DNA from: Neoechinorhynchus agilis
Taxonomy: Eukaryota > Acanthocephala
Assembly: GCA_051530055.1 (NCBI GenBank)
Contig: CM121341.1
Location: forward strand, 310,001 to 374,000
Reading direction: 5' to 3'
Length of the DNA stretch: 64,000 nucleotides
Every line of letters begins with the position of its first letter. Position 1 is the stretch's first letter. The translations under genes were made by a program, and so were the position numbers. Under the pieces are notes generated by a model. It saw nothing but the letters and a program-made list of their open reading frames with translations. It ran no database searches and had not been told where the DNA came from. Below, piece after piece: positions 45,323-57,279 of the stretch.

Positions 45323-48300
45323 AGCCTTTTGCATCAACAGCTGCTATAACCACTACAACAACAATAATATACAATGTCGATCCAGATGGGGCCCTTAAGT
45401 GTTCTATGTGCAAAATTGCGGCCATTGGAAAGACAAAATTTCGCTTATTTAACGAACATCTGGCAAAAGTTCACGGAATTACTGGTCTTGTATGGCGGTG
45501 CCCGATATGTACAAAGTATGAACACTGTGAACATCGTAGCATGTCCGTTCATCTGAGAAAGTGCCAATCGAATTATCCTGACAAGTACCGATTTCTACTC
45601 GATGATATATGCAAATCAAGTGTTCACATTAATGTTTTTGCTAGTCAATCGTCCGTGTTGTACATACCCGGCGATGACAAACCAATTGAATGTTTGCTTT
45701 GCGACTACTCTGTGATTGGAACTGGGAAGTTCAATTCGATGGAACATCACTTAACCTCGATTCACAGAGTGACGGACTGCCGATTTCGATGCGGATTGTG
45801 TCTCGCAAATTTTGGAACTCTACCTCAAGTACGTAGTCATTACAATCATTGCCGAACGAATATGGGGAATAGCAGCTCTAATGGTCCTATGGAGTCAAAA
45901 GAAAAGCTCGATGGCACTAGTACTGATATTCATCACTCAATGATTGACAAAGCGGATTACAGTAGCAAGTCAAATGGTGCATCCGATTTTCCTAGCGAGC
46001 CAAAAACAAATTATAACGACGCGAGCGATATCGAATCTGTTTATTCTACTCAAACACGAGATGAGAATTTATGTCTCAATAATCCGAATCGTAAAAGTCG
46101 GAACAGCGTTCTGCAAAATGAATACAGAACCGATGCAAGTGCTACAGCTACATTCGTTAATGGGCATATTGAATTACCTACCTCGTCGTTCCGGCCTACA
46201 AACGATCACACCGAACGAAATGAATTGCCTACCTCAACGCTCCGGTCTACGTACGACCATGTTGAACGGATGGTATTGTGTACCCCTTCGCAACGTCGTG
46301 CGGACGACCATGTTATAAATATCGAATTGTCTACCTCATCACACCAGCCTACGTATGATTACGTTGAGCAAACGGATAGGTCTACCTCATATAACCGGCC
46401 TTCAACTGCAGAATATTCTCAGAATGTAAACGATATCACAGATAAATTGGAAACGCATCATGGTATCAACCCTAATGATTTAAATGATAATGCCCAAAAC
46501 TGTTCTCAAATCGAAGTCGCCTACCCTCTTGAATCGGAAAAGCCCCTCGAATGTCCAATTTGTTCTTTGAATGTTGTTGGAAAGACAAGACACCGGATTT
46601 TTCTTAATCATTTGGAAAAAGTTCACAATAAGTTATCAGTCTCCTGGATATGCCAACTTTGTAAATCCTTTAGTAGTGAAGTTCCGGGGAGTGTCGGCTC
46701 TCATTATCGACGGTGCAAGGCTGTAAAGGTTAAAGAGTACAAGGAATTACTAGCGAGCAGTACAAAAGATGCTGTTCTTAAGAAAACAAATTCCACAGTT
46801 GAAATCGTGTATACCGGAAACGAATTTCCAGCACTTTGTTCGCTCTGCCAGATTTGCTATCTTGGTCAAGGACAGTGGAACGAGATCGAGCGGCACATTC
46901 GTTCTGATCATGGCAGCACGCGCGTTTTGTTTCTATGTGGCAATTGCAAAGTTGAATCCTCGGAAAACTCATTTAGCGCCCGATCGCATCTCACGCAATG
47001 CACGAAAAGGCTTCGGTTTTCAGAGAATACACAACATGCTAAAAAGGAAGATTCTCGTACACCTATTGACGAAAACTCATTTGCCTCGGATCACCTGCGA
47101 AACAACCTCAATATTAACTTCCCTATCACCGAACCAGACATCCCTACTTCTACAATAGCTGTGAACGAGGTTGAATATGGTACGTGCACTACCGCGAGTC
47201 AAATCAGTGTACCCCGCGAAGTACTATACGAAGCATGCAACAACGAACATCAGCCCTTATCTTCATTCGACGGTCTTGACAATATACAGGAAACCATCAC
47301 AAACTATCTTCCCTCGGAACCTCTGTGCGCAAGTCACGAGCCTCTTCAAGCTGTGGAAAAGGACAACGAGGAACTTCAGCATACACGCGCAATCTCAGAA
47401 GCTCCAGTTTCTACCCCACAGTTTTTTTTCGAAACCCCTGGGGACTGTCCTAGTAACAACAACCTTCACGCGCGACGGTCTATTGAACACTTTTCAACAA
47501 CAGAAGGACTGAGTGCAGGAGAATTCTCGACGCAAGAAGCCTTCGAATTCTTCAGCCAACCGCTTCAAAGACAAGATCTTCATCCTCGGTATCGGGAATT
47601 TCTAGAACAGGCGAGCTCAGCAATGCGTGAAATTGACGGACCTATTTCAAAAGACGTAATCGACGATATGTTAAATCGATACGTCACGTATCTTAAATGC
47701 GGACGGATTTCTAACAAAGAGGCTGCGCCGATGTCAATCGCACGATACCGTGGTCTCAAAATCATTAAGCTCAGAAAGTCCTCAACGATGACTATGGCTA
47801 CTGTCGCATTCCATGTTTTTAAAAATCCAACAATGTGGCGGAAAGTACAATCCACAATGGCCAACGAAATGAACTATCAGAGCATGCTATTTGAGCGAAT
47901 CGCAACAAACGTCGATGATGCAAACGCCAGTCTTTTTGACTTGATGAGCGCACTCAAACAAAATCGTGAGTTATCATCTGAGTTTATACTGTATAGTGCA
48001 GCTTCAGCGTTCAAATGCGACTTTGTTGTACACAAGCCAACATCTGACAAACCAAAACGAATACGCTCCCACCTGGTTACTAACAAATCTTATAATGTCT
48101 GGATAGACGAATCGGGCTGCTATCCATGCGAGAGGTCACGAGCGCTCAATGTTCAGCAATCCCGCCAATTAACTCGCCGACGATACCGCGCGATGTATTT
48201 CAATAATACGAGTCGACTTGCGAACTTAGTATTTAATGACAATACTGCCAATCAGATGAATACTTTCGCAAAACTTTTCAAGGCAACTCGGAACTTGCTG

Positions 48301-50640
48301 CTACCCCAAATGACTATAGAGAATCAAGTAACGTGCCCAAATCGGAACTATGGCCAGCGGCTACGGTCGAAGAAATCAGAGCAGCAATAAAGGGTATAAA
48401 GTCGAACAGCGCATTGGGTCCAGATAAAGTATCTATTCGAGAAATTCTCGCGTTCGACAGAGATCTTATTGGATTGACGACCTTGATAAATTCAATCATC
48501 AGTGTTGGAATACCACCAACTGAGTTGCTCGAGTATAAGACAATTCTTCTGCCCAAAAATGGTAAAGATAGCACAGCCCTAAAATCAGTCGTAAATTGGA
48601 GGCCAATAACAATCTCCTCAGTTATTTTGAGGATCTAACACCGTCTTATTTTAGCAAGGCTTCGAAAGGAAATGAAACTACATAGCAGTCAAACAGCGTT
48701 CGAAAGCGCCGCCTGCAATTCTAATCTCCTCCTACTAAGGACGCTCATTAAGCAAAAGCGACAAGATAAGAAACCCCTCGCACTGGCCGTCCTGGACATC
48801 AAATCAGCATTTGACACGGTTAGTCACAAAACCATAAGCTAAGCGCTAATCGAACATGGTTGTCCACAATACTTACGGCAGTATCTGATGGACGTGTTCT
48901 CGTCTTCACATACCCGGCTCCATCTTCCCAACTCAAGACCATCAGAACCTATCCACTTTCGTCGAGGAGTGAAACAAGGTGACCCACTGTCGCCGTTCAT
49001 CTTTGCTTTGTGCATCGATAAAGCGCTACAAAAAGTCAGCGATTTAGGCCTCGGGACCTCAATAAGAACCTGCCGTTTAAGTCAGCTGGTGTACGCGGAC
49101 GACATCCTACTAACGTCTGACAGTACCGACGACCTTCAAATTATGCTAGATTGTATCAACACGGAGCTGAACGATATTGGCCTATCGCTCTCCGCCGGAA
49201 AATGCCGAACGTACAATCACACATTCAAAAACAGCAAATTAGAAATCAATACTCGGCCAAAAGTACAGATAAAAGAACAACTAATTGAGATAATAGTCGA
49301 CGGTGACCCTGTTACGTACTTAGGCGGAACACCTTGGAAAGAGACAGACATGCAGCTTGTTACAAATGAATTGGATAAGCTCTTCAAGTGCACTAAAGAT
49401 GCAGGATTGAGCCCGACACAAGCTGCACACCTCATAAACGATTACGGGCTTCCGCGCCTTGTTTCGCGAATTCAAGCCGCTCATGATATATCGATTACAA
49501 CGCTCGACGCGATAGAACAGCAGTGGAGAACAAAACTAAAGAAACTTCTATATCTTCCCCTTTCGTTAAACGACGGAGTAATTTTCCTTCCCCTGAGTAA
49601 AGGCGGACTTGGATTCAATTCAATAAAACAATCCGTCATGGCATCGAGAATGAAGAGCTTCCGTGAGGCCAAATTGAGAATCCCCGAACTGGAGCTATTG
49701 GACAAAAATTTTGGAAAAGTTATAAAATACTGCACGGAAATCGGGGCTGCAAACCTAAGCGAAAGGAAGTGCGACATCCACAAAGCGCATGAGATTGACA
49801 ATATCTTAAAATGGCGAAAAGCGGTGACCCAATCACAAGGGATCGAGTGCTTCACCGCTGGCACAATTGATCGAAGTCTCATTTCATTTCGGTACAGAAA
49901 AGATCACCATAAAAATTACACCGAAAAAGTCAAAATGCGACTTCAACTACTAGAGGTTGGAGCGACTTTAGCGAAGTATGACCAAGAAAGAACAAAACGG
50001 TGTCGCCACTGTTCAGCTCCGGTCGAATCACAACTTCATGTCTTAAATGACTGCCCACACAATACGGGCATGATGACAGAACGCCATGATGCCGTTCAAA
50101 AACGTTTCATCTGGGCTCTACAGAAACGAGGAGGCTCTCGGTGGGAACTGCACACCGATAACCGTATCCACGATCCAGGTGGTCAGCTGTACAAACCCGA
50201 CCTTATCATAATAGATAAGCAGAAAAACGAAGCCCTCATTACAGACTTTGCTGTCTATTATGAAACCGATAGGGATCGCCCAGAAGCAGTGATGCAACAC
50301 AAGGAAATAAAGTACGCAACAATCAAAGGAAAGGTAGCTGAGCAACACGCAATCCCGATATATAACGTCAAAACAATAGGCATTGCGGTTGGATCAAGAG
50401 GTTCATACTCTAACGAGCTGCTCAAACGATTGCGAACTTTCGGACTATCATACAAAACAGCGATCAACATGGCAAGAACAGCGCACGACAAGTCGATCAA
50501 ATTGTTTCATACATTCATGGGTCGTCGATGGACGCTGCGATAGCTGAATTCCAAAGACCAATAGAAAAGATTAACATTGCAAACATACAGAAAAACGATT
50601 GAAAACGAATACGAACGGAAGATATTATCTAAACTATTGT
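45323..50640 (+). mobile_element. R2-like LINE copy E, nearly full length
   Basis: The protein is about 1,720 residues, longer than usual R2. The first frame (about 45352-48390, no ATG before the first finger) has eight zinc-binding motifs in four pairs (45397-45560, 45691-45855, 46552-46715, 46840-47000), each pair CxxC...HxxxxH then CxxC...HxxxC. A Thr/Ser-rich linker with a coding minisatellite lies between pairs two and three. Linker (DLHPRYREFLE, 47576) and OTU-like domain (KSSTMTMATVAFHVFKNP near 47785; WIDESGCYPC near 48100) follow. One frameshift near 48320 leads to the RT frame, with two in-frame stops (48636 and 48840), LDIKSAFDTVS, RRGVKQGDPLSPFIFALC and YADD at 49092-49103. Next are CRHCSAPVESQLHVLNDC (50001-50054) and the endonuclease (KPDLIIIDKQ at 50193, GSRGSYSNELL). 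The final stop is near 50543. Confidence 0.92.
46165..46420 (+). repeat. Coding minisatellite in R2-like copy E
   Basis: About five degenerate repeats of 17-20 residues: ELPTSSFRPTNDHTERN, ELPTSTLRSTYDHVERM, VLCTPSQRRADDHVINI, ELSTSSHQPTYDYVEQT, DRSTSYNRPS. They lie between the second and third zinc-finger pairs. PTST-type remnants occur in the same place in copies C and F, so the repeat belongs to the family. Confidence 0.75.
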
Positions 50641-51097
50641 AAAACTAAGTTTAAGACAAAGATTCCCAGGACACAAAGAAACTATTGAAACTAAAGAAAG
50701 CTTATCAGTTTACCCCCATCCGCCGGGTACGAAGCGCTTCTTCGCTTTAGATGGCGATCTTCCAAACAATCAACCAACTGTTTCAACTGCTGATTCGACT
50801 TATTTTTTCACCCAAAAGACAGAAAAGTCGAGTGTTAACCCCACATCGACCGGAAGCGAAGCGCATTTTTCAGATGACGCTTTTCCCGATGATATGGAAG
50901 CCGAACCGCGTTTGAGTGTGACAATAGCAATAACATCATCACATTTTTCAACTTCTGATCGCCCAAACTTGTCCGATGAACTAACTTCGCCGGTGCAAAG
51001 CGGTCAAAGTGGATTTATACAGAAACTTACTAGCAAACCGCAAGAAGGACGTCTTACTTGAGCAAACAATTTTAATCGTTCAGATCGTGTATTGCAC
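50641..51097 (+). mobile_element. R2-like LINE amino-terminal leader fragment
   Basis: An open frame without ATG (about 50715-51060) reads PHPPGTKRFFALDGDLPNNQ and continues as a Ser/Thr/Pro-rich stretch (SSVNPTSTGSEAHFSDD). The PPGT motif and its context resemble the leader of copy C (SPPPGTRASSASDTPQHN). It is probably the start of another R2-like copy that is cut short by repeat X. Confidence 0.4.
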
Positions 51098-51596
51098 GTT
51101 CATTGAGGCTCCTAGGTACCATCACAGGTCCTCGGTACAAAGGTTAAAACAAACCATCAGCTCCAAAATCGCTCAATTCATCAGCGAACAAAACAGAGCG
51201 ATGCGCGGAATGTACAAGCAGCAATAAGAAACAGACGGCGATTTGCAATGTACAAAAAACGGAAGAAATATAGTCCGTGAAATTATTTGGCGCACGTTTA
51301 AATTTTAATCTTCATTTTTTAATCGAAATAATTTGTGACATGCTCGAAGTCTTGAAATAATCATGGATTTTATTCTTTTTTAAGGTATTCCATGAAAAAT
51401 ATTCATTATTGAATTAAAGTGCAGTTTTAAGTTTCTCCGAATGAAAATTTATAATCGATTTGTAAAGCTGGCAGCATATAAAATATGTTTTCAGCCAGAT
51501 GGAACGATTGGTGAAAAAGGACTTAGTTTCAAAAAACTTGCAAGCTTACTTTGCAGCGGAGGATGACAAACGGACGCCTTATCTTAAAAAGGTTCA
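51098..51596 (+). repeat. Repeat X, copy 3
   Basis: It starts CGTTCATTGAGGCTCC and shares with copies 1 and 2 the frame ending EQNRAMRGMYKQQ, the TTTAAATTTTAATCTTC block and the segment near 51470 (GCATATAAAATATGTTTTCA). It extends to CCTTATCTTAAAAAGGTTCA, matching copy 1 near 6368-6390. Confidence 0.6.
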
Positions 51597-51809
51597 CTTA
51601 ATCCCGGAGTAAGAATGCAATTGCTCGCTCTCCTTAATTCGAATACAGAAATCAGCTCCTTGAAAAAGATGCCCAACTCGAAGGACCTCCTACCCAATAG
51701 ACATTTTCGAACGTAAATCGGAAGGCCTATTTTTTCTGATTCCGCCGATCAATCTTCTCCTTGACACATGCTTTAAATTTGGTCGTGGCGCCTGGCAAAT
51801 CAAATGCTT

Positions 51810-52100
51810 GAAATTCTTTGCTAAACAATAGATTACAAGTTATCGAAATAGGGAGCATCACCCGAACACCTTAGCAATCAACAAGAGAGTTCTCGAAGAG
51901 CTGTTTTCTCCCCCATTCTTTTCAACGTTTTTTTGAACGATCTTATTCCACCCTCTTCTTATTCTAAATACTTCTTGTATGCTGATGATCTTACAATCAT
52001 TACGTATGCACCGGGTCCCCTCTCACTCTCAATTACTTCTAGCGAGATTTCTCACGTTCAAGCATTTTGCCCCTCTAAATTGTATTGTATTGTATGCAAC
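51810..52100 (+). mobile_element. APE-type LINE RT scrap
   Basis: It encodes FNVFLNDLIPPSSYSKYF-like sequence followed by LYADDLTIITYAPG (near 51975-52020), the same family as 33540-33640 and 36815-36900. A short piece only. Confidence 0.65.
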
Positions 52101-52109
52101 GGTACCTTC

Positions 52110-55100
52110 CTACGTTGCACCGTAGGTATAAGCCCGTCAAATAGAATTAGACTCCGCGAGGGATCTAAAATACACGACAGCAGTCCTGTTATGCGGGCAA
52201 TTCGCGTCTCTTAAAATCAGGTCATCATATGTACGACAGTTTCCTTTGCCTTTACGATACAATGTCGTTGGCTTCCAGAAAAGGAACTGTTGCACGACCT
52301 GTGGGCAAGATGCCTCGGGCCGAATTATATTGCCCGGCAACTGCAGTCGTCTGCGGCGCAAATATTCACTGCGCGGTTGGACTCCGGCTCTCATATACAG
52401 TGCTTTGTTGGTCACTTTATCTGACCATCTGACCTTGAACGCCGCACGTAAGAGAAATGAATGATTTTAGTCCAACTGCCTCGTCGCCGTTGGTAACAGT
52501 GTCCAGGTCTCTGCAATGTAGTAGACAATGCTCTCAATTAGAGTCCTGAACAGCTGCGAACGGAGTTCATCTGGCAAAGACTCACTGTCAAACAGTGGCT
52601 TAAGTTGCCCCATCGCTCTCCAAGCTATAGCTCTCCGTCGGCTGACATCCGCACTCACCGCAGGAACGACAGTTCCCAGATAGACATACCGCTCTATCTG
52701 TTTTAATTGCTCAACGCCATTCGGCCCTTCGCCAGAGACTGCATGCGCGACATGCGGAATCGTCAAGAATTCCGTCTTTTTCGAGTTGATCGTCATACCA
52801 ATCATACTCGCCCTCTCGCACAGTCTATTTAGCATGCGTTGAGCTCCTTCGACTGTTGAGGACATCAATACGGTGTCGTCGGCATATGCCATGTAGGAGG
52901 CGCGTATCTCAGGATACCTGCGACCTCTTTCCCTCAACAGAAGAAATCCATCTTCATCATTCGGTAGTGCCCATCTCATTACCCAATCAAGCACCAAGAT
53001 GAAGAGGAAAGGAGCCAATGTGTCGCCCTGCAAAACACTTGAATTGGTGGAAAAGTATTCCGTCAAACCATCAGCTGTCTTGACGGCGGACCTTGTGTTA
53101 TTTTATAATGCCATAGCGGATGTGACAATGATCGGCGGCACTCCATACTCCTTTAAGATACCGCCAATCATCGTTCGATTTGCCGAATCGAAAGCTCGAC
53201 GGAAATCAACAAATACCAGCGTTACATCCGTTTGATGAATTCGTGCCTCCTCGAGGATCCTCCTCAAAGCCAATATGTGCTCTGTGGTGCCTCGCCCTTT
53301 CCTGAAGCCGTTCTGTTCAATTCTTAGAAACGGTTCGAGGATTGGCTGAATTCGGCGTCTCAAAATGCTGCCGAAAAGTTTTGCCGTGTTGGACATCAAA
53401 GATATATCTCTGTAGTCCTCCACCTTTGTCGAACAGCATTTCTTGGGGATCATTGTTAAATGCGCCTTTTGCCAGATTTGAGGTACTGAGCCACCATTCA
53501 TTATGCCATTCATTATCGGTATGATCTTTCCGGCAATAGATTCAAACCTCAGTACCTCTGCCATTATCCCACCTGGGCCTGATGCACGTCCCGCACGCAT
53601 CATTTTCGCCGCAGCGATCGCTTCCTTCACGGAAATCGGTCCAGTGAAGTATGCCTCAGTGCAAGGGACGATTGTGCCTTTTGGAAGTGCAGGATTCACT
53701 TCCAAAGACGATAATGGCGAATTGAGAATTTCCGCAAAATAATTTGCGATTCTCTTTTTTTCTGATTTCCGGGGAGGGACGTTCAATCAAAGTTGGCTGT
53801 CTTTGGGGTCTTCCTGTGATAATGTTTATCGCTCTCCATGCCAAGGAGGTACGAACAAAACCTTCCTTATATGCGATCCCACGAACTGCATCCTCTGTCG
53901 AAGCCTTTTGCTTTTCATTATAGAGGTTGGCAAGTTCAAGACTTGTAATGGGAGCCTCAGATCGTTTTCCTCTTTTTCTTAGAGTTTTGATCTGCTCAGC
54001 CATTGCCATAAATTCACAGTCCTCCTGCCATCTTTTATACGCCTCATTTTTGGGAGGGTTTTCTCGGCCGCTTCGGTCACTGCGTCGCGGATTGACTTGT
54101 AATAAAAATCAATATCCGTTTCAGCAGCTGGCATCGAGCTCAGTTGATTCTCTAGTTCGATATCGACCTCTTTCCTCTTCTCCTCATTAGCGAGGGCGCC
54201 ATAGAACGGACGTGGAGGATGTTGAGGCGTACGGAACAACGAGTCTCTCATGCTCAAATGACACATCACCAACTTGTGGTCAGTTGGCAGCCCATCAACT
54301 GTGAATGTGTCAGCGTTTTTGACCCGACATTTTTCCCTACGTCTCAACAATATATGGTCAAGCTGAGCTAAGCGTCTCATGGGATTTTTTCCCATGACAT
54401 GTTTGGACCGATTCTTTTAACCCATAAACGACGCAAAAACGCCACGGACGCTTCCGGAATAAAGTGTTAGCAGACACGAGATCATGTCGCTCCAGCGCCT
54501 CAACGAAGTACCGGCTGTTCCGATTCTCGCCTTTCAACACATATTGCGATCTTTCGGAATGCGGTAAAATTGCGTTGAAGTCACCGGCTATTAGGAGGGT
54601 GTCTCTGTTCGGTACATTATCTAATGCTTCGGCTAGATTTCCATAAAATCCTTCAACCGCCTCTTCATCCGACGAGAAGGTCAGTGAATATACGCCAAAA
54701 GCATAGAGATTTCTCGACCGAAGCTTTATGCTGACACGAAGGATTCGGTCAGTTATAGTACTGCATAGTGCCGAGTTTCGGAGGCGGGGTGATAAACAAA
54801 CGCCTACACCTCTATTTCCTCGACTGCCCGCAGATAGGTAAGATAATGAACAGCCTCCTCCTAAACCCTCCTGGTTTACGTCTGTGTCTGACTGGCCGCT
54901 TATGCGCAATTCTTGTAAAAACACAAGATCCATTCTGGCGTCCCTTGCCAATTTGGCCAGGGTTTCCCTACACCATTGCGCTCGCAGACTCCTACAATTC
55001 AAGGATCCGATTCGTAATTCTCTCCTATCTAAAATAGCTGGGTCAAAGGGCTTACGGCTGTCAGCACCACCTGAACAGTCCGTACCCAACACGGTGATGA

Positions 55101-55325
55101 GCTTCAACTGACGCTTTCGTTGCCTCCGGCGACAGTTTCGCTCATTTCGACGCTCAAGTCGTCGGCGAGAGCTACGACGCCCTCGCTTTTTCCGTTGCAC
55201 TGGAATATTTAGTTGCTCCCGTTCGCTGCCGCATCGCCAAGTGGAGCGGCACACCGACCCCGCACAGCTGTCTGGCCGCCGGAGTTGCTTCTTTGACGTG
55301 ACCGACAAGAATCAGTAACATCGAG
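52110..55325 (-). mobile_element. APE-type LINE, second family, almost full ORF2, degraded
   Basis: The minus strand holds a basic leader (RRSSRRRLERRNERNCRRRQ, near 55175-55120) and an apurinic-like endonuclease (LRIGSLNCRSLRA, LVFLQELRISG, LIAGDFNAILPHSERSQ, about 55010-54540; IDHILLRRR-type end near 54350). A central region follows, then the RT: RAGRASGPGGIMAEVL, NGFRKGRGTTEHILALRRIL, VFVDFRRAFDSANR (about 53210-53170), LQGDTLAPFLFILVLDWVMR (about 53030-52970) and MAYADDTVLMSS (about 52895-52860). The 3' tail is CPQVVQQFLFWKPTTLYRKG (near 52300-52240). At least five frame breaks. The clade is not assigned. Confidence 0.82.
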
Positions 55326-55337
55326 TCCGATCATCGT

Positions 55338-55488
55338 AAAAGGTGCTTCACTTTAATTTAGACGCGCTTTTGGAAAACATTATCAATCAAATAATAACTC
55401 GAGATTTGAAAACGCATTCGTGTACTCGCTCTTAGTGCTTCGCTTTAATTTAGACGCGCTATTATAAAACATTATCAATACAATAAAA
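55338..55488. repeat. 92-bp satellite, about 1.6 monomers
   Basis: It matches the array at 28986-30188 (CTTTAATTTAGACGCGCTTTTGG, CTCGAGATTTGAAAACGCAT). It sits directly beside the 5' end of the LINE at 52.1-55.3 kb and is far from the main array. Confidence 0.9.
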
Positions 55489-55491
55489 ACT

Positions 55492-56135
55492 AATCAAGTG
55501 CTCTGAAATCGCCCCTCAATCTCAAATAGTCCTTCCGATCAAACGTCAACAAAATTCGATAACATTATTGAAAGCACCGCATCAGAAATACCCAAAAAAC
55601 CTTATTTGGTCTTACCAGCTTAATCCTTATTATTACTATTTGATTCTTGTGTCTTTTATGAAGTTCAACAGGTAAAGAAAAAAAGATGAACGTAGAAACA
55701 AAAAACAGTGTATGCACGTGTATTTAGCGTTAAAAGTTGATAGAGAAAAAGTTATTTAATTATAAATTATTTGATGTTTTGATATCAATAATCACGGTTG
55801 TTTGCCAAACAAACAACCGTTATTATCAATATCAAAACCAGCAATTAATTTGTAGTTAATAAACCTTTCCTTGATCAACATTTAATGCTGATTTAACCCT
55901 CATAGAAAGGGTTTTGTCGCTATGGTCATCTTTCTTTTAGTTTAATTATTGACGTTCATAAAAACATCAGAAATAAATAATTTAAGCGATTAAGCATGTT
56001 TGACCTGGTATGCTTTTTAACGTATATCCGGTGCCGTGATTGCACCGATGTTCTCAAATTTTGTTGACGACTTTTTACGAATCAAACAAATGCGATTTGC
56101 GACGTCGCGTTATCAAAACGTCCAAAAAAAGATCG
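55492..56135. repeat. LINE scrap plus inverted pair of the 455-bp AT-rich repeat
   Basis: The first 60 bp (AAGTGCTCTGAAATCGCCCC) match an APE-type LINE stretch near 33710. Then 55550-55800 matches the 14.2-15.2 kb tandem repeat in reverse orientation, and 55830-56135 matches it in forward orientation. The two arms meet in a short hairpin around 55790-55850 (AACGGTTG / CAACCGTT type). Confidence 0.65.
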
Positions 56136-56174
56136 CATTATGATTCTCCGTCTACTGTCCATTGAATGTTGCTG

Positions 56175-57260
56175 TGCTTTTAATTCCGTACGTGGGCGAA
56201 CTTTTCCGGTTCTGTGATTTCATCGAGTAAGATAAAAGTGCCATCTACGTTTCTCGACCGGAACTTCACACCAGGTAGGCTTGAAACGTTCCTAGCCTCC
56301 CATTCGCGCATGAACAATTCGGTTAGAACTGGGGCAAGTGGACTCCCCATGGACAGTCCATCTACTTGATCATAGCTCTCGCCTTCGAAGTTTGACATCA
56401 GCAAAAATCATTCTATATTCTGCACATGCGAGCGCCTTCAATCTCCCTGTGAACACCACACCTGATGACACGGTGTGCTCATCCGGAGGCACTAAGCTTC
56501 TTAACATGGTAGCAAATATCAAGCTGTTTACGTATCATATGCAGAATGCGATGCAATAATTGGCCGAGCCTTTAGTGGGGATTTATGTACTTTTGCCAAT
56601 AAGTACATGTTAGGTGTAAGTCCGTTGTTGGAACGATGTTTTTTGTATATTTGTTCGTCTATACTTCCATGCTTCTTTAGTGCAAGTACATATTGGTCGA
56701 ACATATTTTCTCGTTTTGTAGTGGGGCATATATTATTAGATCGAAACTCTGGAACCGATAAGATATGCGCGGCAATTCTATGGTAGTGTTCTTCATCTTA
56801 ATTATGATGGTGAACTGAAGGAAAAAATTATGAATATATTAATCAGAATTTTCGACCAATGCGTTGGTCTTCTTCAGTACAGTTAGTGTAAAACTTACAA
56901 ACAATTATTGAAGAAGACCAATGCATTGGTCGAAAATTCTGATTAATATATTTATAATTTTTTCCTTCAGTTCACCATCATAATTAATTCCTAAATGAAT
57001 ATCTACACAATGTTCTTCATCTACAATACAGAAACCTCTGCCTTTGTCCAACTTCATGATACGTATCTCCTCAATTCGATTAAGATTATTCATCGCTAAG
57101 ATCAGTCGTTGGGGCAAGTTAGTACGTTTAATTCTGTTTCCTTTATGTAGCAATGCTTCTACTTTCCATAATGGAATTGTGATTCCGGTAAATTTGGCCT
57201 TGGATATCATCTTCTCCATTTCTAGGGTTAATCCCATGTTGTTGAGTTTGCTACGAATAA
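56175..57260 (-). mobile_element. Penelope-like element fragments, second family
   Basis: The minus strand encodes an RT piece (DQVDGLSMGSPLAPVLTELF, near 56380-56310; NVDGTFILLDE, Gly where the second catalytic Asp is expected) and, further along, the amino-terminal domain (NRIEEIRIMKLDKGRGFCIV, near 57090-57030, the K-x-DKG motif of Penelope proteins). The RT piece and the amino-terminal piece are separated by a palindrome. The GIY-YIG domain was not seen. Broken, with large parts missing. Confidence 0.75.
56801..56984. repeat. Palindrome with hammerhead-like motif in each arm
   Basis: The left arm 56801-56876 and right arm 56909-56984 are about 76-bp inverted repeats with very few mismatches and a 32-bp spacer. 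On the minus strand the left arm reads CTGAAGA, A, GACCAA, CGCA, TTGGTC, GAAA (56849-56877). The right arm reads TTGAAGA, A, GACCAA, TGCA, TTGGTC, GAAA on the plus strand (56908-56935). Confidence 0.85.
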
Positions 57261-57279
57261 AATAAATTCGATTTGCGAC

